Part shown: in pieces, positions 30,859 to 42,912 of the stretch
How positions within the stretch are numbered: position 1 is the first letter of the stretch
How the letters are laid out: the number at the start of each line of letters is the position of its first letter
From: Vanilla planifolia
Taxonomy: Eukaryota; Streptophyta; Magnoliopsida; Asparagales; Orchidaceae
Assembly: GCA_023846275.1 (NCBI GenBank)
Contig: JAIUJO010001043.1
Location: 50,001 to 114,000, forward strand
Direction of reading: 5' to 3'
DNA: 64,000 nt
Position numbers and translations under genes: made by a program
The notes under the pieces: model-generated
What the model was told of the DNA's origin: nothing
Seen by the model: the letters and a program-made list of their open reading frames with translations, nothing else
The model's database searches: none

Positions 30859-31872
30859 ATATGCACTTTTCAAAAACATTATACTTAATATATATGTTAT
30901 AGTATGTTCTACTATTATTTACTTATTTAAATAAAATAAATAAATAATTTTAATAAACTATTATTTTTTTGTAAATTAAAAAATATTTCATGTGATTTTC
31001 TTTTACTAAGTTGTGATTCTTAAAAATAAAAACTTAAGTTACATAAACAATATTAATAATGAAATATATATTTAACATAAATATTTTTAATTAAACTATG
31101 CAATATGAGAAATTTCTTTAATATTGATAATTAATGTGTTGAAAAAGAGATAATGGAGAGGTGGATAATGATTCTACAAAAGAGAGGAAAAGTGAGAGAA
31201 TTTGAGTGATATTAAGGCAAAATGAAAAAATAAAAAAATAATTAAGAAAAGTTAAATCTTAATAATTAAACACATCATATTTATTAAATATCAAGACGTT
31301 AATAATATATAATATTTAATAATAAAAATGTTTTAAATATTTTAATTTTATTATTATTTTAAAATGTTATATGTATTTAATGAATATTTGGATTACTTAT
31401 TTAATATTTTTTTGTTCATAATTATAATTTAAAAAGTTAATTAGATATTAAAACAATATGGTTATCCTAATATATAATCATTATATGATGTAATACAAAT
31501 AATAAATATAAATAATATTTAATATAAAAGATATAACATTATATTTCTAATATTTTATAACATAAAGTTATTAAATTTAAAAAATTCTAGCCACATTACA
31601 CATATAAAATTATAAACATAAAATAACTCTTGCTTATTATAACTCATATAAGTTATTTTTTTAAATAATATATAAAAACTATTAATTAACTATATCGTAT
31701 TTATTATTATATAAAGTTAACAATAATATTATAAAGTTATTTATAACAACTAATTATTGAAGTCATAATTATAAGCTAACATTTATAAATATTTAATTTT
31801 CAAAAAATTTTGAAGTCCATAAGATATACATAGGCAAATTCTTATAAAGTCAAAAAAGCTTTCCTCTATAAT
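30859..31872 (-). repeat. SatB spacer, minus strand, 5S portion absent
   Basis: Begins ATATG then CACTTTTCAAAAAC, the SatB spacer side of the LTR target site. The order then follows the reversed SatB unit: AT-rich spacer, a shortened GA-rich block at about 31135-31240, then AT-rich spacer. The 5S pseudogene expected near the right end is not there, because an LTR fragment starts instead. Nothing coding is seen. Confidence 0.72.
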
Positions 31873-32392
31873 GATGTGAGACAAAGTCCCTTGTGATTCT
31901 ATCCTTCCGAAAGCAGTAACACCTAGTAAAGTCTGATCATTCTTTTCCATGATATCATGACGAAGATCACCTCTGCCTTTAAATAGTGATCTTAATTGAT
32001 GCAATTGACTGTTACAATTAGAGCATTACAACCTCATCAGCTCTAACTGATTACTTTATTTGATGGTCATGATCTCATTCAACTTCATCAAAAAATATGT
32101 CCTCTATCTAATGACCCAGATATCTCTCCTATTGTAAAATGAATGAACAAGATCTCATTTGACTTGATTGAATGTCCTCATTCAAATCTAGCTTGATCCA
32201 AATCTCATTAGATGATTGAGATAACCTCTGTGTCGATCCCACTACTAGAGTCAATCATGCATAATTGTTAAATAACCTAGTTATTACTTTGCATTGTAGT
32301 AGCTATTTTGTAAGAGCTTTTCAAATAATTTCTATTCATTATAAGTTTTTGAGAAATGCCTAACAGTTATGAATAAAATGGCTAACAAACAT
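31873..32392 (+). mobile_element. LTR fragment, middle part (copy 3)
   Basis: Corresponds to roughly 58685-59310 of the solo LTR. ACAAAGTCCCTTGTGATTCT here matches ACAATGTCCCTTATGGCTAT there, and the AGATCACCTCTGCCT and GACTTGATTGAATG phrases also match. It stops just after the TATA region (GAAATGCCTAACAG), where reversed SatB spacer takes over. Both ends are truncated. A short antisense open frame here is not a gene. Confidence 0.75.
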
Positions 32393-32794
32393 GAAAAAAA
32401 GAGAGAATAAAAGCTAATAGAGAGGGATAAGAGATGATTTAACGAAGAGGAGAAAAAGAGAAAAAATAAAAGAGATAAAGAGAATTAAGTAAAAAACAAA
32501 AAGTGGGAAAAATAAGGAAATAGAGAAAGAGAGACAAGAGAGAGGCCAAGAAAAATTTAAGATGATAAAGACTAAATTGAAAAATAGGAGAATGGCAATT
32601 AGAGGGAGAAGGAAATAAGAGAAAGTTGGACATTGAGAAAAAGAAGAAAAAGTGAGAGAAATATTAAATAAAAGATAAATATTACTAAATAAAGTTGTAA
32701 TATTTATTAAATATAAAATGTTAATAATTTATAATTTTTAATAATAAAAAATAATAAAAAAAATTTTTGTTTCTTATTATTCTAAATATTATAG
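32393..32794 (-). repeat. SatB spacer fragment with GA-rich block, minus strand
   Basis: The purine-rich stretch at about 32395-32665 is the reverse complement of the SatB CT-rich block. The AT-rich sequence after it follows the reversed SatB order. No 5S copy is attached. Confidence 0.78.
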
Positions 32795-33066
32795 ACGAGT
32801 AAAGAAGAAGCTATGAAGTTTAAACATGGTGAACTACTTGTTTTCAAAGAACCATGGAGCATTCTGTAAACATCAAAGATTATAGACTTGTGCATCAGCT
32901 TTCATAACGTTTTATTTACTTTATGAAATCGAATATTAGCATGATGGTTTTAATGCACTATCCCTTTGTATCAATTTCAAATTTGTTTCAAACATCTAAA
33001 TTATTTAACCAACGCTTTGATTTCTAAAATGAAAAGCATTCAGTTTTTTAAAATCTCTGTCTCCAT
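32795..33066 (+). mobile_element. LTR fragment, 5' part (copy R1)
   Basis: Matches about 57970-58245 of the solo LTR: TTGTGCATCAGCTTTCATAA against CATGCGCATCAGCTTTGATAA, and TTTTAATGCACTATC in both. It is truncated at both ends and joins a + strand 5S pseudogene at 33067. It lies downstream of the middle fragment although it comes from further upstream in the LTR, so this locus is rearranged. Confidence 0.75.
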
Positions 33067-33180
33067 GTTTGACCATATGAGAAGTATGGCAATACATATC
33101 ATTAGAACTCAAAAGTTAAGCACGATTGGGTGACAATAGTAGTGGGATACGTAATCTCTTAAGAAGTCCTTGTGTTACAC
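33067..33180 (+). pseudogene. 5S rRNA pseudogene B1
   Basis: About 114 bp, colinear with plant 5S rRNA. ATCATTAGAACTC, AAAAGTTAAGCACGATTGGG and AAGAAGTCCTTGTGTTACAC are recognisable. The central GGGTGACC element has decayed to GGATACGTAATC. Not expected to give a functional rRNA. Confidence 0.85.
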
Positions 33181-34500
33181 TTATTGTTTTATAGCTTTCA
33201 ATTTTATATCAAATGATAATTAACTTTTACAACATTTTTAATATTATGAGAAATAATTCTTTTTCATGATTGTTTGTAATTATTATTTTTGTAATTAATT
33301 TTAATAATAACTTTATAACATTGTAACCAATTTATTGTAATATTATATTTTCCACATCATATTATATAACCAAATTATGACTTTAATTTAGTTCAGTAGT
33401 AAGCAAATAACCTTATATAAATTAACATAAAATAGATTTAATTTATTTTTGTAATAGTATCTATATCATATGTAGAATTTTTAAAATATAGAATATTATA
33501 TAATTGAATATTATAAATTTAAAAATACATTATTGATAATAAATATTATTCATATTTATTATCTATATTACATGATATAAACATAATATATTTAAAAAAT
33601 TAAATAAAATTTCATATCATTAATATGTGTTATTAGAACAAACACAATATAATATTAAATTAATTTTTAAATTTTTTTTAATAATAATAATTTTCTTTTT
33701 TTTAAAATAATAAAATATTTTAAACATTTTTTGAATATTATATATGAGTAACTTATTATATTTAATAAATGTTATAAATTTAACTATTATGATTTAAATT
33801 TTATTAAATTATTTGTTTCACTTTTTTCTCTTTAACTCAATATATCTCATGTTCTTCCATCTATTCCTCTCTCTTATTATCATTATTTTTTTTCTATTTT
33901 CATTCTCTATGTTCTTATATTTTTCATAGCCTCTCCCATAATTATGGTATATATATGCTATGTATAGAATTTTTTATATTTACAAATATTATATTCTAGA
34001 ATATTTAAAATTTAAAGTTAATTTACTAATGTTAAATTTAACTTATATTTATTACCTATATGAATCATATAAATATAATATATTAAAATAATTACGATAT
34101 TTTTAATTTAATGAATTTTTTATCTTTAATCTAAATAATATAATATTAAATTATAGATGACTGAATCATTATATTTAATAAAAATTATAAGTTTAATTAT
34201 TAAGATTTAGCTTTTATTTAATTATTTCTCTCACCTTTTTTCTTTATCTTGACTTTTATCGCATTGTCTCAGCTTTTCTCTCTTTTGTTATCCTTCACTT
34301 ATTACTCCCATCTAAATTGCTTAAGTAATATAAATATATATATTTCTCAAAAGTATTATATATTAGACTATATAACATTGTTAATTTATGTGAAGAAAAA
34401 TAGATGATAGAGATGAAGATAATTATTCTATAAAAAAATATTATCATGTATGTTATAAGTATAACAATTTTTTTTTAAAATTTCATATATTAAATATATA
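33181..34500 (+). repeat. SatB spacer, rearranged, two CT blocks
   Basis: AT-rich spacer with CT-rich segments at about 33818-33940 and 34222-34320. Between them the early spacer motif (TATATGCTATGTATAGAATT) recurs, so part of the spacer is tandemly duplicated. No gene is seen. Confidence 0.8.
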
Positions 34501-34520
34501 AGAAGTCTCGATGTTGTACA
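34501..34520 (+). pseudogene. 5S rRNA 3'-end remnant B2
   Basis: Only the last 20 bases of a 5S copy survive (AGAAGTCTCGATGTTGTACA), followed by the usual TATTTTC flank. It sits about one unit length from B1 and from B3, which supports it as a real remnant. Confidence 0.7.
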
Positions 34521-35841
34521 TATTTTCTTTAACATTGGATTTTCCAATGAATGACAATTAATTTTCTCATGTTATTTTAAAAAAATTTAATTCTTATAAA
34601 TAATTGTGTATAATTGCTATTTTGTGATTAATCTTTATAATAAACTAATCACATTATCGTTATTTTTGTATAATAATAAATATGGCATATCTTATGATTT
34701 AGTAAAATAATAACATTAATTTAGTTTAATATTAAGAAAAGTATATTTTTTAATTATCATAATTTAAAATTAATTTATATTTATAATATATATATATATA
34801 TATGTTGTGCGTAAAATGTTTGGGATATAGAAATATTATTTTATAGAATATTAAAAATCTTAAATTATGTTATTAATTTTAAATATTATTTATATTTATT
34901 ATCTATATTACATCATGTAATTATAAAATATTAAAATAATTACATTATTTTAAATTTAGTTAATTATTTTAATTTTAATAATAATAATGTGATTTTAAAT
35001 TAATAGTAAAAAACTTTTCAAATATTTATAATATTCTAAACTTAAAAAAATAAATTATTTTTAAATTTTATTTTTATTAAATATTTTATATTACTAACTT
35101 GTGATATTTAACAAATATTATAAATTTTTTTGAAGATTTAACTTTTATTTAATTATTTCTCTCATTTCTTTCTATTTATTTCAATATCTCTCATATTCTT
35201 TGCTCTCCTTTTATCATTCTCTTATTTCTTTTTTCACGCTCTATTTTCTTATATTTTTTATGGCCCCTGTCTATTTTATCGTTCTCTACTTTCTTAGTTC
35301 TCTCTCTTTTACTTATTATTTGTTATCTCTATCTTCTATATATTCTTGTTTCTTTTCTTATTCAATAAATTGACTAAAATTTCGCTTCATAACTACTTTG
35401 TTCAGTTTTTGCCCTAATTAGTCTTTGATATGTCCTTCTTTGTAGATTGGTTAGTTTTGTCTTTATTACCTCTTTTCTAGCCCCATAATGAATAATATTT
35501 TGAAAATCTATTATTTTGTAAAATTTAACATATAATGTTTATGTTTAATATGTATGTAAATATTTATTTTAATTACATAATTTAATTTCATATTTATATG
35601 AATGATTAGATAATAGAAACAAAATCTCATATAATAATTTCTACTTTATCAAAACTAATAGTTGTCATTCTTATTCATTTTATACAAATAAAGAATTGAT
35701 ATTGGGAAATATTATGACCAATATAATAAGCATATTTTTTTTAAAAGTTAATATCCCTGGTAATTTAAGAATAGTTATAGATTATTCATTATGTTTTAAA
35801 ACATAATAACTCAACTATAATATTTTGTCATTTGTAAGCAT
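34521..35841 (+). repeat. SatB spacer, near full length
   Basis: About 1.32 kb: AT-rich spacer, CT-rich block at about 35155-35470, then AT-rich spacer ending in the GTAAGCATG phrase that precedes 5S copies. Nothing coding is seen. Confidence 0.85.
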
Positions 35842-35955
35842 GTTCGACCACACCAGTATTATAGAATTGGATCTCATTAGAATGCCAAAGATATGTATGC
35901 TTAGGTAAGAGAAGTATTTGGATAGGTGACCTCTTGAGAAGTAATAAGTTTACAC
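35842..35955 (+). pseudogene. 5S rRNA pseudogene B3
   Basis: GTTCGACCACACCAGTATTA, TGGATCTCATTAGAATGCCA and GGATAGGTGACCTCTTGAGA match plant 5S in order. The A-box region is damaged (ATATGTATGCTTAGG), while the C-box region is well kept. Confidence 0.92.
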
Positions 35956-36533
35956 ATATTTCTCCATGACATTCCTTTTTTTAATGAATGATAAGTAAAT
36001 TTTACAATATGTTAATTTTAAAAAAGTAAATTATTATAAATTATTCTTTAAAAAAAGAATTTTAGTAATTAACTTTTAATAATAACTTTATAATATTATT
36101 ATTATTTTCAAATAATAATAAATATTACACATAATATAATATAATAAAAAAAATAAATTTAATTTAGTTTAAAACTAAGTAAAAAACTTATATTAATTAT
36201 ATTAAATTATAATTAATTTGTGTTTATAACTATACAAACACATAGTGTATAAAAGTTTTTAAATATAATAATTATTTTATGAAATATTATTTCCTTAGTT
36301 ATTTTATAATTTTTAATTTGTGACTTTTAATCTCTTAGAGATTAGTTATATATATCTTTATTATCACTTTTTCAAAACATAAATTAATAATATTTATGAA
36401 ATCTCTCATATTATTTTTAATAAGTTTAATATATATATAAATATATATTTATATCTAAATCTTTTAATTAATTCAATTTCTTTTTTTAAGAATAATACAA
36501 AAATGCAAGAAAATCTTGCATATTAACTACACA
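35956..36533 (+). repeat. SatB spacer, short form (CT block mostly deleted)
   Basis: Only 578 bp. The AT-rich proximal spacer joins directly to the last part of the CT block (TCTCTTAGAGATTAGTTA near 36330), so about 0.7 kb is missing compared with a full unit. Confidence 0.82.
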
Positions 36534-36649
36534 ATTGTGGCAACATGAGGATTATGACATTGGATCTCATTAGAATTCCAAAGTTAAGCATGCTTGGGTG
36601 AGAGTACTATTCAGATGAGTGAGCTCATAACAAATATCTTGTTGTAGAC
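36534..36649 (+). pseudogene. 5S rRNA pseudogene B4
   Basis: Keeps TTGGATCTCATTAGAATTCC and AAGTTAAGCATGCTTGGGTG, a very good central region. The first 20 bases and the region after GAGTGAGCTC are diverged. Confidence 0.92.
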
Positions 36650-37899
36650 TTTCTTATAATTGACTATTTATAATTATAATTTTTGTAATAATGTTTTAAG
36701 GATGACTTTATAATATTATTATCAATTTCATATAATAGGAAATATAATGCATCTTATGATATATTAAAATAATATCTTTAATTTAGATCAATATTGAGCA
36801 AAACAACTTATATGAATTATCATAAATTAAAAATAATTTATGCATTTAATTATATATATATGCCATGTATAAATTTTTTAAATATAATAATATTATATTA
36901 TAGAACATTAAAATTCTACATTCATACTATTAAAGTTAAATATTATTTATTTTTATTATTTATATTACATCATATAAATTTCATTTACAAGAATAATTAT
37001 AATATTTTTATTTTAATTAATTTTTTTAATTTTAAATTATATTACATAATATTAAGTTTACAACAAAAATATTCTTCTCATATTTTTAATATTCAAAATT
37101 AATAATGAAATAGAATAATTTTAGCATTTTTAGTTTATTAAATATTATATATGACTAACCTATTATTTTTAATAAATATCACATGTTTAGTTACTAAGAT
37201 TTAACTTTTATTTAATTGTTTCTCACTTTTTTCTTTTTCTCTCAAAATCAAACATATTCTCTCTCTTTCTTCTCTCTCTTACTATTTTTCATATTTCTCT
37301 CTTCATTCACTATTTTCTTAAATATTTTATGGTCTCTCTCTATCTTTAACCCTTGTCATTTTTTTCTCTTTTTTTTACTTATTATTTATTCTCTCTATCT
37401 TTGCTATTTTCTCTTTTTCCTTTTCTTCTACATTAAATTATCACTCACCTTACTCTATAACTATTTTTTTCTATTTTGCTCTTATTATAAATTAACTTTC
37501 TTTCTCTTCCTCTTTTATAGATTTTTTATATCTCTTTTATCTCTTTTCATTCCCATCAACTAATAATATTTAAAAATATCTCGTTTTGTAAACCATAATA
37601 TATAATATTTATGATAAATATTATTTTTATTTTTTATATTTAATACATAATTTAATTTTTTTCTTATAAGAAAGTTAACATAAATGTATTAATTTATACT
37701 TTATCAAAAAAAAATTATATCTCGTTTTTTGTTAATTTTATATAAATATAATTTTTTATATTTAAAAATACAATGACATATATAATATGCATAAATTTTA
37801 TTCATAAGTAGATACTTCTTAATTTAGAAAATTTTAAAAATATTCATTTATTTTTAAAAAACATATAACACAACCATCATATTTTCCATTTGTTTGCAT
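36650..37899 (+). repeat. SatB spacer, full length
   Basis: Proximal AT-rich spacer, CT-rich block at about 37210-37560, then distal AT-rich spacer. An open frame through the CT block is low-complexity Phe/Ser/Leu and recurs in other units only because the block itself is repeated. Confidence 0.87.
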
Positions 37900-38014
37900 G
37901 TTCAATGACACCAGTATTATAGCATCAGATCTCATCAGTGCTCGAAAGCTCAGCATGCTTGAGCGAGAGTAGTGTTGGGATATGTTAGTCCTTGAGAAGT
38001 ACTTATCTTGTATA
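37900..38014 (+). pseudogene. 5S rRNA pseudogene B5 (retains a CpG)
   Basis: ACACCAGTATTATAGCATCA, GATCTCATCAGTGCTCGAAA and GCATGCTTGAGCGAGAGTAG. The GCGAGAG CpG of plant 5S is kept here, whereas most other copies have GTGAGAG. The 3' part (ATGTTAGTCC) is diverged. A short antisense open frame over it is incidental. Confidence 0.93.
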
Positions 38015-38540
38015 TACATTTTTCATAGCATTTATTTTTATAAATAATGATAATTTTTTTACATGTTAATTTTAAATAAAAAAAATTATTATAAAATATT
38101 ATTTGTACATAGAATTTTAGTAATTAATTTTTAATAATAAACTTATAATAATATATATTATTTCTTATAAATATGATAAATCATATGATATAACAAAATA
38201 ATTTCATTAATTTAATTTTGTATTGAGAAAAATAACTTATATTAATAATAATAAAGTATAATTCATTAATATTTATAATAGTATATAGATGCTATGTATA
38301 AAAATAAATAATACAATGTAAAAAAATCTTTTGTATTAATCTTTACATTACAAATAATAATTATATATAAAATTTTATAATTAATTATATACAATTAAAA
38401 TCTTGATAATATACAATATTAAGATATTTAAAAACCATAAAAGATTTTTACAAAGTGTAAATATTTATTTATTTAAAAAACCTAAAAATTATTATTCATC
38501 TTTAAAACTGATAACATAACTTTAATTTTTTTCTTATTTT
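38015..38540 (+). repeat. SatB spacer, short form (CT block absent)
   Basis: Only 526 bp. The spacer jumps from the ATGCTATGTATAAAA motif (near 38290) straight to the distal motif AATGTAAAAAAATC, which removes the whole CT block. Confidence 0.82.
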
Positions 38541-38658
38541 GGATGGGCGACCACACAAGCATTGTGATATGGATCTCATTAAAACTCTAAATTTAAGCAT
38601 ACATGGGTGAGAGAAGTATTGGAATGGGTGACCTCTTGGGAAGTCCTTGTGTTGTACA
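38541..38658 (+). pseudogene. 5S rRNA pseudogene B6, best preserved ends
   Basis: A 118-bp copy, close to the normal 5S length of about 119-120. The start GGATGGGCGACCACACAAGC resembles the plant 5S 5' end, and GGGTGACCTCTTGGGAAGTC with CTTGTGTTGTACA resembles the 3' end. Differences such as AAACTCTAAATTTAAGCATA argue against function. Confidence 0.94.
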
Positions 38659-39886
38659 TATTTTTTATAACATTTTATTTTTTTATAAATAAAAAATAAT
38701 TTTCACATGTCAATGTTAAAAACATAAATTCTAACAATTGATTTTCTACAATTACCATTTTTTCATTTAATATTTAATAATGATATTATAATATTTTTAT
38801 CAATTTTTTATAAAAATAAATAAGACACACTACATTACATAATAAAATAACAACTTTAATTTAGTTCAATATTGTGCTAAAAACATATAAAAATTTTAAA
38901 ACATTAGAATTAATTTTAATTTATAACATTATATATCTTCTATGTATAGAGCTTTTTAAATATAAAAATTTAATATTATAAGATATTAGAAATCTAAAAT
39001 TATATTATTAATTTCAAATATTTTTTATATTTATTATCTATAATACATCATATAAAAAAATATATTTTACTTTTTTAAATATTATGGATGACTAAAATAT
39101 TATATTTAAAAAATACTTAATGTTTAATTGTTAAGGTTTAACATTTATTTAATTATTTCTATCACTTTTTCTCTTTATCCAAATATCTCTCATATTGTTT
39201 TACTTTTTTGTCTCCTATTATACTTTGCTTATTTTTAACTTCACTCCTAATCCTCTAATTTCTGTTTTTGCTCTCTATCTCCTTATCTTTTTCATTGCCC
39301 CACTCTCCTTTATCCTTATTTAATTTCTTACTTCTCTCTCTTTTGCATATTCATTTATTATCTTTATCTTAGTGATGTTATTTATTTTATTTGGTTCTTC
39401 AATAAATCAACTCTCATCTCTCTCTATAATAATTATTGTTTCTTAATTTTGCCCTTATTAATCATTGAATTCATCTATCTTTTTTTTCGATTTTTAACCT
39501 ATCTATATTATATATTTCATTGATTAATAATTAACAATATTTGAAAATAACTAACTTTGTAAACTTTAATATATAACATCTATGACAAAAATGTATTTTA
39601 ATATTTATATTAATGACATAATATTTAATTTTTTATTTGTAAAAATGATAGCATAATGGAAAACAATCTCATGTATTAATGTCTACTTTATCAAATATAA
39701 TAGTTTATAACATTTTTTATTCATTTTATATAAATAAAGCATTTAGTTTTGAAAATATCATGACCAACATTATAAGCATACAATTTATTCAAGTGTATAT
39801 GCTTGATAATTAAGATAATTTTAGAAAAGTTCCATTATATTTAAAAAATAATAACAAAAATATTTTATTTTATCTTTTCTGGGTAT
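38659..39886 (+). repeat. SatB spacer, full length
   Basis: AT-rich spacer with a CT-rich block at about 39148-39520. The ATCTCTCATATTG and TTTCTGTTTTTGCTCTCTAT phrases occur in the usual order. No gene is seen. Confidence 0.86.
38661..38666 (+). terminator. Pol III-type T-run after 5S copy B6
   Basis: Six T residues start 2 bp after the 5S copy. Similar runs follow several other copies, for example at 40005 and 52168. T-runs of four or more end Pol III transcription in real 5S genes. In such AT-rich DNA they may be chance. Confidence 0.4.
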
Positions 39887-40001
39887 GTTTGAGTAGACTA
39901 GTATTGTAGCCTTAGAACTTATTAGAACTCAAAAGTTAAGGATGCTTGGGTGAGAGCAATATTTGGGATGGTTGAAATCTTGAGAAAACCTAGTGTTGCA
40001 C
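39887..40001 (+). pseudogene. 5S rRNA pseudogene B7
   Basis: TTATTAGAACTCAAAAGTTA, GGATGCTTGGGTGAGAGCAA and TAGTGTTGCACA are recognisable. It shares the opening TTTGAGTAGAC and AACTCAAAAG with B14 at 49740, so the two copies may be more closely related to each other than to their neighbours. Confidence 0.9.
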
Positions 40002-41464
40002 ATATTTTTTCAAAGAAAGAAGGTTAATTAATTTTTACAAGGTAATCCCAAAAAAAATTATTATAAAAGATTGTTTGTAATTATACTTTTTGTAATTAAT
40101 TCTTAATAACAATTTAATGACATTATAAAATTTCAAATAATAATAAATATGACACATCATATGCTATAATAAAATAAGAACTTTAATTTAGCTTAATATT
40201 AATTATAATAAATTCTAATTAAATTATTTTTATAGTAGTATATTTGTTGTGCATAAAAAATATAATATTAGTCATAAATTAGTCCTTCTCTATTTTTTTT
40301 TCTTTTTATTTGTTTATTTTTTTCTTTATCTCTTCTATGTTCTCTCTTTTCTTTTTTTATTAAATCATCTCCTATCATGCTCTATAACTATTGTTTTCTC
40401 TATTTTGCTCATATGAATCATTAAAGTTTCTCTTTTATAGATTAGTTATCGCCATGTCTATTATCTTTTTTTAACCATTAATTAAGAATTCTTTTAAATA
40501 TAACAATATTATGCTATAGAATATTAATAATCTAAAGTTGTAGCATTAATGTCAAATATTATTTATATTTATTACCTATGTTATATCAAATAAGGACAAT
40601 ATATTGGGATAAATATAATATTTATTATTTGATTAATGTTTTCTTATTTTATGTATGAAAAGATATTATTTAAATATTATTATAAATATTTTAGAAGCAT
40701 TTTAAATATTACAAAATAATAAAGAATCACAAATATTTTTTTATATTTTGTTATTATTAAATATTATTTATAATTTATGTTTTATATTTCATAAATATAG
40801 TAATTTTAATAATTTAATTTTTAATTTTATTAATTTATTTTTCTTAGTTTTGGTTTCTTTATTCTTTAAATCTTTATATTCCTCTTTGTATTTCGTTCTC
40901 TTTTTTCTTTGTCTACTTTCTCATTTCTCTCCTTTAACTATTTTATGTTATCATCTCATCTATATTTTCTCTTTTCTTTACCTATTTATTAAATCATCTC
41001 TCATCTTTCTTTATTATTGTTTATCCTTCTGTTTTTGCTATTATAAATTTGTGATGTTCTCTCTCTTTTAGAATTGTTACCTCTATCTCCATCATCTCTT
41101 TTTCATCAAATATTAATTATATTTATGAAATCTATCATGTTGCATAGTTTAACAAACAAAAATTTTGTTAAATACTTATTTTTTATTTATATTTATTAAG
41201 TAATTATATTTTTTCTTAATAAGAATAACAATATAATGTAAGAAAATCTTTTGTATTAATGTGTGCATTATAAAAAATAGTAGTGCATATAATTTTTCAA
41301 TAATTTATATATAAATAGGATAATAATTTTTTAAAATGTTATGACATATATAATAATCAAAAAATTCTTTTAAAAAGTACCTATATTTCATAATTTTAAA
41401 AATTTTAGAAAATTTTCATTATCATAAATGCTAACAACACAACTTATATTTTTTTGTCGTATGT
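40002..41464 (+). repeat. SatB spacer with duplicated CT region
   Basis: A 1.46-kb spacer with two CT-rich segments, about 40280-40480 and 40835-41110, separated by AT-rich spacer that repeats the earlier order. This is an internal rearrangement of the unit. The open frame at 40748-41071 is low-complexity CT-block sequence. Confidence 0.82.
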
Positions 41465-41566
41465 TTTCAACTGCAACTAAACCTATATTATTGCTCTAAA
41501 TCTAATTAGAACTCCAAACTTAAACTTGCTTTGGTATGACGTCTTAAGAAATCTTCGTGTTACACT
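41465..41566 (+). pseudogene. 5S rRNA pseudogene B8, internally deleted
   Basis: TCTAATTAGAACTCCAAACT and TTAAGAAATCTTCGTGTTAC flank a deletion of about 15 bp that removes the intermediate element (GAGAGTAGTATTAGGATG). This is clearly non-functional. Confidence 0.85.
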
Positions 41567-42797
41567 TATTTTTTCATATCATTCAATTTTCTCACTAATT
41601 ACAATTAATTTTATCATGTTAATGTTAAAAAAAGAAATTCCTCTAAATGATTTTTTATAATTACAATTTTTGTAATTAATTTTTTAATAATAGATTTATA
41701 AAATTGTTATCAAATTCATATAATAATAATATGACACATTAGATGATATAATATAATTACATTTTTGTAATTAGTTCAATATTCAATAAAATAACTCGTA
41801 TGAACTGTAATAAATAAGAGTTAATTTATTATTATAATTGCTTAAATATGAAATGTATAAAATTTTTAAATATAAAAACATAATAATATAAAATATTATA
41901 AATCTAACATTATATTATTATTTTAAATATTATTTATTGTTATTATTTATAATACATTATATGCATATTTTTATAATAACTACATTATTTTTAATTTCAT
42001 TTATTTTTTAAAATTGAATATAAATAAAACGATTTTAAATTTTAGTCAAAATATTATTTAAATATTTTTAGTTTTTTAAAGTACTAATCATAATAAAATA
42101 TTTTTATCTATTTGTTTTTTAAAATATTTTATTTGACTAATTATCTTAAAGAATATTATAAGTTTAATTATATTTCTTACTTTTTTCTTTCCAACTCAAT
42201 ATCTCTCATATTCTCTTGGTTTCTTTACTCTATTATTATCATTCTCTTTTTCTATTTTCACTCTTTATTTTCTTATATTTTCATGGCTACTCTGTCTTCT
42301 TTATTCTTCATTATTTTCTTATTTCTTCCTCTTTTAACTTGTTTATTTATTTTTTCTATCTCCTCTTTGTTCTCTCTTTTCTTTTCATTTTTGTTAAATG
42401 GTCCCTCATCTATCTCTTTTGTAGATTTGTTATCCCTATCTCCATTATCTTTTTTTAAGGTTATTAATTAATTGTATTTAATAAATGCCTTCTTTTTTAA
42501 TATTTAATATTTAATATTTATGATAAATATATATTTTCTTATTTATATTTTTTACATAAGTTCAGTTTTTTATAATAAATCTCATATATTAAAGTCCAAC
42601 TTATCCAAAGTCATAGTTTGTTATTTTTCTCATTTTATATCAATTAAAAATCAATATAAGAAAATATCATTACATATAGTAAGCATAAATTTTATTCAAA
42701 AGTATATATGATTGATCATTTAGAAAATATTTTAAATAGGTCAATATATTTGAAAAACTAATTAGGTAACTATGGTAATTTTTCTTTTACATACATA
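41567..42797 (+). repeat. SatB spacer, full length
   Basis: AT-rich spacer, CT-rich block at about 42168-42465, distal AT-rich spacer. Two overlapping open frames in the block are low-complexity hydrophobic runs, not genes. Confidence 0.86.
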
Positions 42798-42912
42798 TGA
42801 TTCCAAACAAGAATTATGGCATTGGATTCTCATTTGAACAGCAAAGTTAAGCATGTCAGGTAAGGATTACTATAAGGATTGGTGACCTCTTGTTTATTCC
42901 TCTTGTTCCACA
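42798..42912 (+). pseudogene. 5S rRNA pseudogene B9
   Basis: ATTATGGCATTGGATTCTCA, GCAAAGTTAAGCATG and GGATTGGTGACCTCTTG are recognisable. The CTTGGGTGAGAG segment is reduced to TCAGGTAAGG, which breaks the A-box to intermediate-element region. Confidence 0.88.
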
